Of a stretch of 64,000 bases of DNA, positions 22,309-34,740 are shown piece after piece. The translations under genes were made by a program, and so were the position numbers. The notes below the pieces were generated by a model. That model was not told the DNA's origin and did not search any database. It worked only from the letters and a program-made list of their open reading frames with translations. Source of the DNA: Phragmites australis (lineage: Eukaryota; Streptophyta; Magnoliopsida; Poales; Poaceae); contig NC_084923.1 of assembly GCF_958298935.1 (NCBI RefSeq), positions 26,698,501 through 26,762,500 of the forward strand. Direction: 5' to 3'. Each line of letters begins with the position of its first letter. Positions within the stretch are counted from its first letter, which is position 1.

Positions 22309-23816
22309 TGTTTTCATCACGGTAAGACCCCACTCGTGGTTTGCAAAAATCTTAGTTTGAGAAAACAAGTTGAATATATCTTAGTTTACTTATGATAAGT
22401 GATTAACATAGATATTTATTTGGTTTGATGATCTTCGGTTTTGTATGAGTTTTAATGTGATTTGAATTAATTTGGAATTTCATTTGAACATATTGATTAT
22501 GGGCTAACTAGAATTGCAGTTGGAGATATATATTTGCTTATCTCGTAATATACAGGTGATAGATGTAACTTGACGGTCGACGTCGGGATGATCAGAACCA
22601 AGCGGAGTGTTTGCTGTCAGACGATCAAGGAGGCTGGGTAGAGTCAAGGGTGATCCTAGATGAACACGTGGAGATCATGCAAAGCATTAAAGACGGATGA
22701 CGATGGTGTGTTGACAAAGTTAAGCGAAAAGGATGCCGGTGCAAGTGACAAGGCGGTCCGAGAGATTAGGAGCGGGAGAGACTTACCGACGGTCAAGATC
22801 GCAAGAAGAAGTACATGTGTCAATATCAGAGCGCTTTGTTAAGGTGTAAGCAAGTAAAGAGTCACTCTTTGAGAAACGTGCTAGGGTTTCACGATTTATC
22901 CTCAAATCATGGGAGGATTGGAGGAGTACGTGGTACTATCGTGAAGCTTGCATTAAGGCGAAACTAAGTCGTGAAGACGTCGCGGCTGTCCGATAAATTG
23001 AGAAGAAAATAGATCAAAATACCCTCAGTTGTATATAAGAGTGTACTACAAGAAAGGGGTAGTTTAGGAAATAGCTAGCAAACTTAGGGGCCAAGTTTCT
23101 TAGGTTTATAAATAGATTGGTAGGACTATAGGAAGAGATGAATCAGCCATTTTGAGCCCCTTGTGCCATCTATATGAAAGCCTTATACTAGGGTTTTAAA
23201 AGAGAGGAAGAGGAGTGCTTAGTCTATGTATTATGTGAGAACTTGTGAGAAAAAATATTTGTAATCTATCTAAAATAAGGCTCACCTCTGCTACAATGAA
23301 GTATATTTTTCTTCATGTTATTGTGCACACTTCCTTCGAGTTTCTCTCTGTTGGTTCATTTGCAAGTTTGTAAGTTTTTCGGTTTTCTAATTTAATTTAA
23401 AATTTGATTTTTAGTTTGAAATTTCAGCACCTTGTGAGGTCATGCTAGAGGTATAAAATTCATATACATATACTTATATGATGGGATCTTAAATTTCCTT
23501 ACCTCTAGATCATCAACTTGGAGAGTTTCGTTGCTCGGTGTTCAACTTTTCTTGCTTTTTTTTTTCAAGTTGTGATCTTTCGAGTGCCAAGACACATGGA
23601 TTGATTTTAAATGGAACCTATGTTTCATATACCATCTGTGGAGTCGTGTTGCCTCGATTTTCTCTCGTTAAAATTTCTCTCTATTTTTGCTTCTGCTTGA
23701 GTTTTAAGGTATGTTTGGTGATCCAAATAGGAAAAAGTCATCGATTTCGTAAGAAATTTGTTGAGACATCTAATCAACCCCCACCCCCCGCTCTAGTCGT
23801 CAATCTTGTTCCTACA
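22309..23816 (+). repeat. 5' LTR of a Ty1-copia element
   Basis: The block starts TGTTTTCATCACGG and ends 'caatcttgttcctaca' directly before a Met-tRNA primer site. Its last 0.65 kb is repeated at 38637-39344, including 'ggaggagtgcttag'-type sequence, 'gtgagaaaaaatatttgtaatc' (trimmed) and 'gtaagtttttcggtttyc'. The left edge is inferred from the TG and is less certain than the right edge. Confidence 0.75.
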
Positions 23817-23833
23817 ATTGGTATCAGAGCCGG
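23817..23833 (+). other. Primer binding site (initiator Met-tRNA)
   Basis: 'attggtatcagagccgg' immediately follows the LTR end and matches the canonical plant copia primer site. Confidence 0.85.
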
Positions 23834-23880
23834 TTTAATCACTTATTGACCTTTACCGACTTTGTGATCCGTAGGCGATA

Positions 23881-25979
23881 ATGAAGATAAGTTGGAAGAT
23901 TCCTCTGTATGATGGTCGAGATTTTTCATATTGAAAGGTGCACATGGAGGTTTATCTTCTAAGCCAAGGAAGTGGAATTTGGAAAATAGTTGATTCCAAC
24001 TATGTGATTCCTACTTCTCGCATGACTCAAATTCAAATCGATCAGTCTGAGGCCAACAACACGAGCAGAAATATTTTGTTCATAACTCTGAGTCCGAATG
24101 AGTTTGACAGGGTCCAACACTTCCGTACTGCCCAAGAGATCTGGTCAACTCTTAGTGTCTTTCATGAAGGCACTAAGCAGATTAAGGCTAGACACCAAAG
24201 CACATACAAGCAAGAATATCAAATGTTTATGCAAGGCCCCGGAGAGCCTTTGGATGCGATGTTTGCTCATTTTGATGGGATCGTTAGCAATCTTCGATCC
24301 ACTAGTGTTCTGCCCTATTCTGACCATGAGAGGGCGATCAAGCTTCTCTATGCTCTTGATTGTAGCATATGGGAAGTGAAGATCTCGAGCATTGAAGAGT
24401 CACCAAGTTATGACGCATTGACTTGTGATGAACTCTTTAGCAAGCTCAAGTCCATCGAGATAGCCAAGGCGGTCCGGATAGGTCTTAAAAACCCTCTATC
24501 TCAAAACATGGCATTGGTTCCTGGATCAAATGGTGACAACCATTTTGGAGTTAGCTTCTCTTGTGCTAACACTTCATTGAGTGGTTTTACTTTGTCTTCT
24601 TTGGTTTCTATCACGGAGGAGGAGGTAGAAACTTTGGATGATGAGGACCTTGCTCTCATTGTGAAGAAGTTCACCCGCTTCTACAACAATCATCGAGACC
24701 GAAGGAGGGGCAGTTCATGTGACTGCTTTGAGTGTTGTGATACCACCCACTTCAAGGCAGACTATCCCAAGATCAAGAAGAGAGAAAACCGCGACCATGA
24801 CCACAACAAGCACAAGATGAGGAACAAGAAGCCCTTCTTCAAGAAGAATCATGACAAGATGGCTAAGAAGGCGATTGAGACGGCTTCTAGGGCGTTCGTG
24901 GCTGCTCTCAACGACATTGACACCTCTTCTAGCGAGGAGGGGGGCTCGGAGGAGGAGGAGCTACCGGTGAAGGATAAGAAAAAGAAGAACAAGAACTTCA
25001 TCGGCCTCTGCTTCGTGGCGGATGACAACAACAACAACGACCCCAAGCTTGATCCCTCTGAGGTATTACCTTCCTATGACCAATTTTTTGTCTAAGTTAA
25101 TACCTTGAATGATGCTCTCATTAGTTAGGATAAGTGACTTAAAACAAAGTTATGCGTGAGTTGAAGGAACTTAGGCCTAAGTATGAGTATGTTTCTTCTG
25201 AACTTGTATTGCTTAGGTCTAGGTCTGATGACGAGGAGTGTGAGAGTTGTTTGTCGGTTGTGATTGAACTTGCTGAACTTCAGAATATGCATGCTCAAGT
25301 TGTCAATCGGCTTGAGAATGCCAAGAAGAAGCTCTTTGAGGAAGAGTCTAGGTCTACTCTCTTAGGTACTTGCAAGAATTGCTCTTTGCTTGCAAAGGAT
25401 GTTGAACTAAAAGACAAATGCCTTAAAGAGCTGGAATATAGATTGACGGGTGCTGGGTATTCGAAAGATGTGCAACCGAACTGTTCCACTTCCATAGTCT
25501 TTCAGGACAAGATCAGCTGGGTTAGAGGGCAAGTTCAGAAACTCTTGAATGAGAATGAGTATCTCCTTTCTTTAGTGGAGAAGTACTCAGATGGCAAGGG
25601 AAAATTGAATTTGATCTTGGCCAAGACCAAGATGTGTGCTGACAAGGCGAGTTTGGCTCTTGGGCTGGGATTTGAGAGGGTTGCTTAGAATGAGGATACT
25701 AAGACTGTTTTCACCACACATACTACCCTAGAAGCTAAGAAGACCAAAATCAATGTCACACCACAACCCATCAAGAAGAAACCCACACCGTAGCCTACCA
25801 AGAAGAATCCAGCACTACAACCCAAGAAAGCTCCACAACCTAAGGTGAGAGCCCTAGTGAGAGAGTCTAGAGTGATTGGCAATCGAGTTCCTCAAAGACT
25901 CTACCACTGCACCTACTGCCAGAAAGAGGGTCACATTGTTGGGTTTTGCTTTCATCGTAGGAGAGATGAGCGGTGTTGA
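23881..25979 (+). pseudogene. Ty1-copia gag with UBN2-type core and zinc knuckles
   Basis: ATG at 23881 opens MKISWKIPLYDGRDFSY, followed by a TGA (23932) where the family normally has Trp. The frame then runs 385 codons (23938-25095) through a UBN2-like capsid core (TAQEIWSTLSVFHEGTKQIK). A Lys/Asp-rich region holds a knuckle CFECCDTTHFKADY whose last Cys is Tyr. After a frame change near 25100-25150 a coiled coil follows (25152-25688). A second knuckle CTYCQKEGHIVGFC (about 25909-25950) keeps all four ligands. The long gag with coiled coil suggests a Sirevirus-like lineage. Protease and pol are missing because a 12.7-kb block starts at 25977. Confidence 0.85.
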
Positions 25980-27742
25980 AGGGACCGGTGACATCCTAAG
26001 AGAGGGGGTGAGTTAGGACAGTTAAAACTATTTCAGCTCCCAAAACAACATATGATAAACCTATATCAATTTTTATCTAAATATGTTATAGGTTTATCTA
26101 TGTGTCTACTATACCGATCAAAGCACTTACAACCTATCTAAGAAGGTAAATTGCAGGAATGTAAATGCGGAAACGTAAATAAGGTAGAGAGAGCAAACTC
26201 GACACAAGGATTTTTTTCACATGGTATCGATAGCATGAATGTCACCCCTAGTCCACATTGGAGCTCCACAAAGGATATGCTCCTAGTCGGCACCTGGTCA
26301 CGTCTCTTGAGCCACCAAGTTATAAAGACAAGACCTCCACCCGGATGAGCCACCAAGCCACCAAGGCAAGGTCTCTTCAGGTTCCTTGCCGCCATGATCA
26401 CTTTAGAGCTTGAGCCACCAAGGCAAGGGTCTCTGCATCCCTGCACAATCGCCATGCCACCGCTACACACCAAGTCAGAGGGTCAACAATCTTGCCGGTG
26501 AGTCACCAAGACTCCAAGTGTCGGTGTACCACTTGGTACAAGGTTGGATCACTCCTTGATCCACTCTCTAGGCAGCAATCACCTAGCAACACTCTCTCTA
26601 GGCCTATAAGCACTAAACACTCTAATTATATGCTTAATCACCTTGGATAATTAATTTAAGTACTTTGGTAGCTTGGATGTCTTCTCAGGTGTACATAAAC
26701 TTCTCTAGACTCTAGCACCTTCGAATGGCCAAGTGGGTGGGTATTTATAGCCTCAAACTCGCGCACAATCCGTTAACCCAATGGCTCTAAAAAGTTGTTA
26801 ATACCGGATGATCCGGTGAGAATAATAGTACTAACACCGGATTATCCAGTGAGTACACTCTCACAAACTGGCCATTGGAACCCCACTCAAGCCTCTGTGA
26901 ACACCGGACACTCCAATCTATACTTCATCTTCATCACCAGACTATCCGATGAGTTATCCTGAGTCATCTGAGTCTTTCCTTCTTCTCTATGTAAATTGCT
27001 CTTGTGTATGCCTCAGGTGCACATGACTTCATCACCGGACTATCCGGTGAGTTGACTTCAGCCAACCGAGACAATGCAACTCTCTCTGGAAATAATGCTC
27101 TGGTGTTACACAACCTTCATCACTGGACTATCCGATGCCTTGAACTTCGTTCTGCTTCTTTGCACTATTCATTATCCGGTATTCATTCCATTCACACTGG
27201 ACCATTCGATGGGTTGAACCTTCAATCTTTAGCGGCTACATCCTTCTCTGGTAATAATGCTCCGGTGCATTCATCCTTCTCAACATTGGACCATCAGATG
27301 GGTTGAGCCTTCTCTTCTTTTCTCCAGAAATGCTCTGGTGTAACTCTCACAGATCATTGGACAATCCGGTGAGGATTAACCTTCATTCTTCAGAACAGCA
27401 CCTTCTCTGAAAGAATTGCTCTGGTGAGCACTATGCTCAAACACCAGACTTTCCGGTGAGGTCTTTAGGCCTCTCTCCCATTTAACAAATATACTTCAGT
27501 GAGTTCAACACCCAGAGCACCGGATCATCCGGTGAGGTAAATCTTCCTGGGACCGGTGAGGTAAATCTTCCTGGGACTTTTCCAATTCAGTACAACTTTG
27601 TCCCTGCTGTGGTGGCTCCTTCATGTATTGCATCTATGAGACCTACTAACATATATTATTGACAAATATGTTAGCCCATTAAATATGTTGTCATTAATCA
27701 TCAAAATCATAATCATAGCCTAATGGGGCCATTTTCGCTACA
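25977..27742 (-). repeat. 3' LTR of the minus-strand TR-GAG element
   Basis: On the minus strand it begins TGTAGCGAAAATGGCCCC and ends CCGGTCCCTTCA. It carries many short palindromes of the form 'accggatgatccggtgag'. It aligns along its length with 31917-33662 and with the split LTR 35794-38636. Confidence 0.9.
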
Positions 27743-27753
27743 ATCTCCCCCTG
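27743..27753 (-). other. Polypurine tract of the TR-GAG element
   Basis: Minus strand 'acagggggagat' directly precedes the 3' LTR start. The second copy of the family has 'aaaatggggagat' at the equivalent place (35782-35793). Confidence 0.75.
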
Positions 27754-28719
27754 TTTGCTGATTGATGATAACACAACCAAAGCAAGTGGCAAATAATAAA
27801 TGGTGGCAAATAATAACAAATTCTTACCACATTGCTTGGATGCATGTTCATACCACTTAGTCCCCCTTTGTTGTGGCTCTCCCTTTCTCCATTGTCACTA
27901 TCTCCCTTGAACGATCTATGCAAGAGCTTCTCTTTTGTACATCTAGGCACCTAGCATCTTTTCTTCTCTCCCTTTGACAACTTCGGCATTCCTAGATGTC
28001 TTGCTTGTATCTACAATCTCCTCGCATTGTTCAGCTTGCTTTCATCTTTCTTTGGTCGTCAAATTTCTCCGCTTTTATCAATAATCTCCCAAAAAGGACC
28101 ATAAACACATGTTGAACTCAAGAGAAAAATATTAGAGCACATGGGAGAGAGCTTCACAAATCATGATGCAATAAAAGGATACCAATTGTAGGCTATGAAA
28201 GCACATGGATCATAATTTATTAAACTCACATAATATAGTCTAAACTCCCCTTATATGTGTGCATACATATGATGAGAAAAAAATATATGCACAACTAACC
28301 AATATATTAAGATAGGAAGTTTAAGATATATATGTATGTATGTAGCTTAAATAAATAAAAGATTTGACAATGATACCAATTGAAATATTTAAGCATTGTA
28401 TACCTCCGAGGACATGTTGATTGCTCCATGAGAGTATAAAAGATGTCACTAGAAACACTTGTTAGTCTCGAAATCACAACCTATAGAATATACTCCCCTT
28501 AAATGTGTGCATAAAAGTGTTAAATACTTGTGAGATATATATGCACTTGTTATTGATAACAATGGGGATTTATCCTATAGATTGGGTCATGGCACAAGAA
28601 AGATACCAATTGTAAAAACTAGTTCTATGTAAAGAACCTACAACGAATAAACCATGTAGGTTGCACATGTTTTAGAGATAAACACAAGCAACCTACCATA
28701 TGAAAACCTACACTAGGCA
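27754..28719 (-). other. Conserved non-coding 3' interior of the TR-GAG family
   Basis: No ORF of note. It matches 34740-35780 (plus strand) in long collinear blocks, for example minus 'gttatcaataacaagtgcat' versus plus 'gttattaataacaagtgcat', and 'tatgcacacattta'. The same joint between gag and this segment in both copies shows that lack of pol is a family property. Confidence 0.75.
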
Positions 28720-31700
28720 TTAAAATAAATTAAAATAAGCATATGCAATCCTAGGTAAGGCAAATGAGCTAGAAGCTAAACAACAAAATGCATGAACATA
28801 AGTCTTCCCTCTTTTTCCTTTAGATAGGGATTTGGGTATGTGATGATCATGATCTTCATCAATGCGTCCATCTTGTATACTTGGCTTGTTTTCTTGAATC
28901 TTCACTTCATCTTGTGAGACAAGTCTCCAAATCTCCAAGCCGACTTGTGCATTAAGTATTCTTTGGAACCCAAACCGATTGGGGCCCCTTCATGTTGGTC
29001 ATGACTTTCTTGGACATCCAAATGGGTTGGTTCCACCTCCGGTCCTTTCTCCAACTATGTGTGAAACCACCTTATCATTGTCCTTCTTCTTGAGCTTGTA
29101 GTAGTTTCTCTTGGTCGTGATCTTTTAGTTGGACTTGGTGTAGAGATTTGAGGTCTTGCTGGAGAGTTTCGCTATCTTTTTCTTGTCCTTGGTCTCCTTC
29201 CTCACTTGTTTGCATTGGAAGGACTTGTAGCCTTCTTGATGGTATTTGAAGCATGTTACGGTGGACCCCTCCGCAAGCTCTTCACCATGATTGCACGGTT
29301 ATCTTGAAGAGGTTGGATATATCCTTTGCCCTTTAAACTCACCAAGTCCTTCTTCAGCTTTTTCAGTTCTTGCTTAACCTCATAATTCTCTTGTGCAATA
29401 AGGTTTTTAGATGTTTCTATAACAACATTCGCAACACAATTCTCATTGCAAAGGGGTGAGCATGATAAAGCAATTAAATCATCATAAGAAGTGAAGGCAT
29501 CTACCTTATGATTGTAATTAAATAGAGAGGTAGATTGCTTCAAAGGAACCTTAGTTTGAGATTCAATACACTCAAATTTAGCTTTAAGCTCATCATGCTC
29601 CTTGTTTAGCAAATTGAATTTGTACAATAATTGTTCATAATTAGTAACAAAGGTAGCATGATTGTTGTTGGAGCAAGAGTTCGTCTTGCCCCAGCAAGTA
29701 CAGCGAGAGTTTCTTCTAAGGAGGAGACTCAAGCTTGGAGATGAAGTTTGAGAGGAAGGAACACCACGAATGTATTAATTGTAAAGATATAGACTGGGCT
29801 AAGGGGGAGTATCACAGGAAAAACTCTGCGATTATGCTCCTCCGTGCTATGTTGAGCGTGTCCTCTTTTTTCCTCTCCCTTCTTCCAAGTGACCACAACC
29901 CCCTGTTTATAATGCAGTACGTAGCTTAGTGTACAAGTTATTACCATGTACAAATATCTAGGACCTAGCCAAATTATTGGGCCTTATCCTAGATAACTAT
30001 CTTTTACCCTACATAAAAGATAAATATCTACCGTGGTAACTATGTTGGTGCTTGCCCCCTTAGGGGTGAGCCGGCTGCCAATTACGGCCCGACGCCGCTC
30101 TACCGGGGGTGTCAGGATGACTTGCATCGTATTGGGGTGTCAGGATAAGTACCACTTGTACTGATATTTATCACCAGTCACCTCGCGTCAGGTCGGCGGC
30201 AGAGAGTGGGTGTCCTTTCTTCCCCGACATTATCTCCGGAGGCTGGTCATGCCTTTAGGTTTCGGAAGGCCGCATGGGCACCGGAGGGGCAACCAGAAGG
30301 GGTCTGCAACCCCTGGGGATAAGGCCTCATGTTGAGTTTGGAGGTCGAAGGCTCCGGGGGTACTTGTTGTAGCTCCGAGTCTTCGGAAGGCTACGTATGA
30401 GCCGGAGAGGTGGTCTGAAGAGACTTGCAGCCTCTGGGGATGGGGCCTTTTACCGAGTCTGGAGGCCGAAGGCTCTAGAGGGACCTTTGATAGCGACCGC
30501 CAACTATTATCCTCAGGTTGATCTATTTTTCCCCAACAAATGTCATCAAGTGCATTGAATTTCTTAAGCTCTTTAGATTGTTTCTTAAGGGCCCTTTGTT
30601 GCTCATTGATCTAATGAAGGAGTTCATCATAGAAAGGAGAATCCTCATCGGATTCATCATCACTTACATTGCTATCCATACCTTTGGCCATAAAGCACTT
30701 GTGAGATGACTTGCGCGATGATGACTTGTGTGATGACGATATTGAGAAAGAGCTTTTGTTGGAGGGGAGGATGGTGAAGCTTTCATCACTTGAGCTTGAG
30801 TCTTCATCATCGCTCACCCATCTCCCTATGCTTGCGAGTGCCTTGGCTCTTCCCCTTATCTCCCTCTTCTTGATCTTGATCTTTTTCTCCTTCTTGATGT
30901 GATCAATTGTATTGACCAAGTCTTCAATGGAAATAGGATGATCAACCTTGGCATTGATCATCTTCGTATTCTTCTCTAACATTGAGAAGAGCTTGACCAT
31001 CTTAAGATCAATTTCTTCATCACTTGATGTGTTTTGATCATCCTCTTCATAGCTCACTTCATCTTGATCACCATCGCTTGAGCTTGACTCTTGTTCTTGT
31101 CTCCGCATCTTTGCCTTTATGTGTTGGCATTGAGCTTGCTTGCTTGTGAGAGCAAAATTCTTGGTATCGGATGAGGAAGAAGCTTCCACCCCCATGTTCA
31201 TTGTTATCTCATGCGATGATCTTGTCGAGCACTCTTTTGGAGTCATCTTCTTGATGTCATTATTGTCGTAGATGATAGAGACTATCAACTTGTACTTTAG
31301 AAGAAGTACTTGAAGTATTCTTCTCACCACTTGATCATCTTCAATTTGCGTTAAACCTAACACATTGATCTCATTGACAAGAATATTCAAACGTGAGTAC
31401 ATGTCATTAGCACTTTCAAGGGGTAATTGCTTGATGCCATTGAGCTTAGTAATAAGCACATGATATTTCTAATTGCGCACATCCTTTGTGCCTTCATGTA
31501 TTTTAATGAGACTAGTACAAATATCATATGCATTGGTGAGAGAATAAACACGATTAAATGCATCAACACATATAGATGATAAAAGGATACTCTTGGCCAA
31601 CGCATCTCATTGCCTCTCCTTGTTGGTGATGCGAGGTCTTATCCCATCCTCGGTGACTCTCCAAACATGTAACCCTCGGACTTGTAAATAACAAGTTATT

Positions 31701-31759
31701 AGAATTTTCCACCGGGTGAAATTTATGCCATCGAAAAGTTGAGAACTATGGGAATCCAT
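28720..31759 (-). pseudogene. Sirevirus-type gag, split by a solo LTR
   Basis: ATG at 31759 opens MDSHSSQLFDGINFTRWKIL and stops soon after (ERQ* near 31608). The capsid core continues at 31459-30611 (ECSTRSSHEITMNMG, then a serine/aspartate-rich linker and KGRAK-like basic parts). It ends YDELLH, followed by a stop and NEQQRALKKQSKELKKFNAL up to the solo LTR. After it, from 29660, the text resumes with HATFVTNYEQLLYKFNLLNK and a coiled coil, a knuckle-like VTCFKYHQEGYKSFQC (Cys to Tyr in two ligand positions), and a basic tail. Virus-like particle formation would be its role. Several stops make it inactive. Confidence 0.85.
29666..30538 (-). mobile_element. 873-bp solo LTR in the TR-GAG gag
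   Basis: It is bounded by TGTTGTTGG and CCCCAACA and flanked by attgt (29661-29665) and aatgt (30539-30543), a 5-bp duplication with one change. Removing it rejoins the gag text from KKFNALDDI to HATFVTNYEQ, as in related proteins. Minus orientation is likely (TGTTGGGGAAAAATAG start). The interior has two 'ggccgaaggctc'/'ggtcgaaggctc' units near 30345 and 30465. Confidence 0.8.
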
Positions 31760-31898
31760 CCCAACCCCAAATGTCACTACTCACTAGGCGATGAAGCCTA
31801 ACCGATTACAATGAAACTAAGGCTCAAATACCACTTGAATTGGTAAAACCTTGTGAAAGGTGTGAAGCTCTAACATAAATTGTAGAGCTAGATATGAG

Positions 31899-31916
31899 CC
31901 CTAACTCTGATACCAA
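31899..31916 (-). other. Primer binding site of the TR-GAG element
   Basis: Minus strand 'ttggtatcagagttaggg' follows the 5' LTR. The last few LTR bases (TTCA in the other copy) seem lost, so LTR and primer site merge as 'cccttggtatcag'. Confidence 0.85.
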
Positions 31917-33662
31917 GGGATCGGTTACGTCCTAAGAGGGGGAGTGAATTATGACACTTAGAACTATTTCAGATCCAAAAATAATACAAGATAAACCTAT
32001 ATCAATTTCTATCTAAATATGCTCTAAGTTTATCTAGTGTGTCAACTCTACTGATCAAAGCACCTACAACCTATCTAAGAAGGTAAATTGCAAGAATGTA
32101 AATGCGAAAACGTAAATAAGGTAGAGAGAGCGGACTCGGCAAAAGGATTTTTTTTCCCGTGATATCGATGACATGAATTCCAGCCCTAGTTCACATTAGA
32201 GCTCTACAAAAGATATGCTCCCGGTCGGCACCCGGTCACAGCTCTTGAGCCACCAAGTCACAAAGACAAAGCCTCCACCCAGATGAGCCACCAAGCCACT
32301 AAGGCAAGGTCTCGCCACTAGTCTCCCTTCTGGTTCATTACCACTGTGATCACTTCGAAGCTTGAGCCACAAAGGCAAGGGTCTCCGCATCCCCGCACAA
32401 TCGTCTTGCCGCCGCTCCACACCAAGTCAGAAGGTCAACAAGCTTGCCAGCTCCAAAGTGCCAGCACCACTTGGTACAAGGTTGAATCACTTCTTGATCC
32501 ACTCTCTAGGCAGCAATCACCTAGCAACACTCTCTAGGCCTATAAGCACTAAACACTCTCTAATTATGTACTTAATCACCTTGGATGATCACTTTAAGCA
32601 CTTTGGTGGCTTGGATGTCTTCTCAGGTGTACATAAACTTATCTGAACTCCAACACCTTCAAATGGCCGAGTGGGTGGGTATTTATAGCCTCAAACTCGC
32701 GCACTAGCTATTAACCCAACGGCTCTGAAAAGTTGTTAACACCGGATGATCCGGTGAGAATAATAGTACTAACAACGGATCATCCGGTGAGTACACTCTC
32801 ATAAACTAGCCGTTGGAATCCCACTCAAGCCTCTTGAAAATCGGATGCTCTAGTGTATAGTTCATCTCCATCACCGAACTATCTGGTGAGTTATCCTAAG
32901 CTATCCGAGCCTTTTCTTCTTCTTTGTGTAAATTGCTCTGTTATATTCATCCAGTGCTCATCACTTCATCACCGAACTATTCGGTGAGTTGTCTTCAGCC
33001 AACCGAGCCAATGCAACCCTCTCTGAAAATAATTCTCCCATGTTACACTGCCTTCATCACTGGACCATCCGTTGGGTTGAACTTCGTTCTGCTTCTTTGC
33101 ACTGTTCATTTTCCGGTATATTGTCCGGTGTTCATTCCATTCGCAGTGGACCATCCGATGGGTTGAACCTTCGATCTTCAGCGGCTACATCCTTCTCTAG
33201 TAGTAATGCTCCTGTGCATTCATCCTTCTTAACACCGGACTACCCGGTGGGTTGAGCCTTCTCTTCTTTTCTCTGGAAATGCTCTGGTGCAACTTCCACT
33301 GATCACCGGACTATACGGTGAGGCATATTCTTCAGCACAGTGCCTTCTCTGGAAAAATTGCTCTAGTGAACACTCTACTCAAACACCGGACCTTCCGGTG
33401 AGGTCTTGAGGTCCCTCTCCCATTTGACAAATATACTCTGGTGAGTTCAAACACCTGGAGCACCGGACCATCCGGTGAGGCAAATCTTCCTGAGGCTTCT
33501 CCAATTCAGTCCGACTTTGTCCCAGCTACAGTGGCTTCTTCATGTATTACATCTATGAGACCTAATAACATATATTCTTAATAAACATGTCAGTCCTATT
33601 AACTATGTTGTCATTAATCACCAAAATCACAATCATGGCCTAATGGGGCCATTTTCGCTAGA
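31917..33662 (-). repeat. 5' LTR of the minus-strand TR-GAG element
   Basis: It is the partner of 25977-27742, with the same order of palindromic 'accgga..atccggtgag' motifs and the same 'gcctaatggggccattttcg' end. Its right terminus reads ...CGCTAGA where CGCTACA is expected. Confidence 0.9.
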
Positions 33663-34740
33663 ACATTCATGCTACCTTTGTTTCTAATTATGAACAATTA
33701 TTGAGCAAATTCAATTTTCTATACAAGGAGCATGATGAGCTACTGAATATCTTCCCACACTCTACCTTTGAATTTGCCATAAGGTACAACATTCTAGTAG
33801 GCTCGGCTCATCCAGCTCTTGCAAATTGAAAGCCAACAGCTAGTACCAAGCTCAAAAAGAAATTGGTTTACTATTAGTAACACTTTTTCGAAATGGATTT
33901 CGAAAAAGAATGGGTACTAAGGCTAAATTTTAGTGCATTGAATCTCAAACTAAGGTCTCTTTTGAGTAATATACCTCTCTATTTAATTTTAATCCTAAGG
34001 TAGATGTTTCTACATCTTGCAATGATTTAATTGATATATCATGCTCACCCCTTCGTAATGAGATATGTATTGAGAATATTTTTATAAAACCATATAATGA
34101 CCTCATTGTGCAAGAAAATGATGAGCTCAAGCAAGAAGTCAAAAAGCTCAAGAAGGACTTGACAAGATTAACGGGCAAGAATCATGTCCAACCTCCTCAA
34201 GATAACCATGCTACCATGGTAAAAAAGCGTGCAGGGGGTCCACTGTGGCATGCTTTAAATGTTATCAAGAAGGCCACAAGCCCTAACAATGCAAGCAAGT
34301 CGAGGAGGAGTCCAAGAAGAAGAAGAAAGTAATGAACCTCTCCAACAAGAAATTCCAACATCTACACCAAGTCCAACTACAAAACCACGATTGAGAGCAA
34401 CCACTACAAGCTAAAGAAGAAGAACAATGGTAAGGTGGTTGCACATATAGTTGGGAGAAAGGACCGGAGGTAGAACCAACCCATTTGAGTGCCCAAGGAA
34501 GTCATCACTAACATGAAGGGAGCTAAATCGGTTTGGATTATAAAGAAGACTTGAAGTCCATAATCGGCTTGGGGATTTGGAGACTTGGCTCACAAGATAA
34601 AGTGAAGTTTCAAGCAAAAAAGCTAAGTGTACAAGATTGGGTGCATCAATAAAGATCATAATCATCATATAACCCAAATTCCCATTAAAAGTTAAATAAG
34701 GCAAATGTACTAGATGATAAATCTCTAGATTGATGATATC
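33663..34740 (+). pseudogene. Second TR-GAG copy: gag C-terminal half
   Basis: The plus strand starts ACATTCATGCTACC and reads ATFVSNYEQLLSKFNFLYKE. It matches the minus-strand gag from its solo-LTR junction onward, through the coiled coil (EVKKLKKDLTRLTGKNHVQ), a degraded zinc-knuckle region and the basic tail. Frame changes are frequent. The N-terminal half and 5' LTR of this copy are missing. Confidence 0.8.
33742..33917. mobile_element. Small insertion of about 175 bp in the gag copy
   Basis: Comparison with the other gag copy shows extra sequence between 'catgatgagc' and 'aaggctaaattt'. Both junctions carry 'tact', which may be a short target duplication. Near the right end 'ttttcgaaatggatttcgaaaaa'-type sequence forms a short inverted repeat (trimmed core ttcgaaatggatttcgaa). 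The family is unknown. Confidence 0.5.

Larger units (their letters stand above)
25977..33662 (-). mobile_element. Gag-only Sirevirus-like LTR element (TR-GAG type), minus strand
   Basis: LTRs at 25977-27742 and 31917-33662 are direct repeats of about 1.75 kb. On the minus strand the order is 5' LTR, Met-tRNA primer site (31916-31899), gag (31759 to about 28720), about 1 kb of non-coding sequence, polypurine tract and 3' LTR. No protease, integrase or reverse transcriptase exists in the 4.15-kb interior. This is the layout described for terminal-repeat retrotransposons with gag (TR-GAG). An 873-bp solo LTR sits in gag. The outer flanks (ggtgt / acatt) do not match. Confidence 0.85.

Noticed and set aside
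26800..27540. Regularly spaced short palindromic repeats resembling a CRISPR array
   Set aside because: The units vary, spacing is irregular, there are no cas genes, and they lie in plant LTRs. They are Sirevirus-type LTR palindromes.
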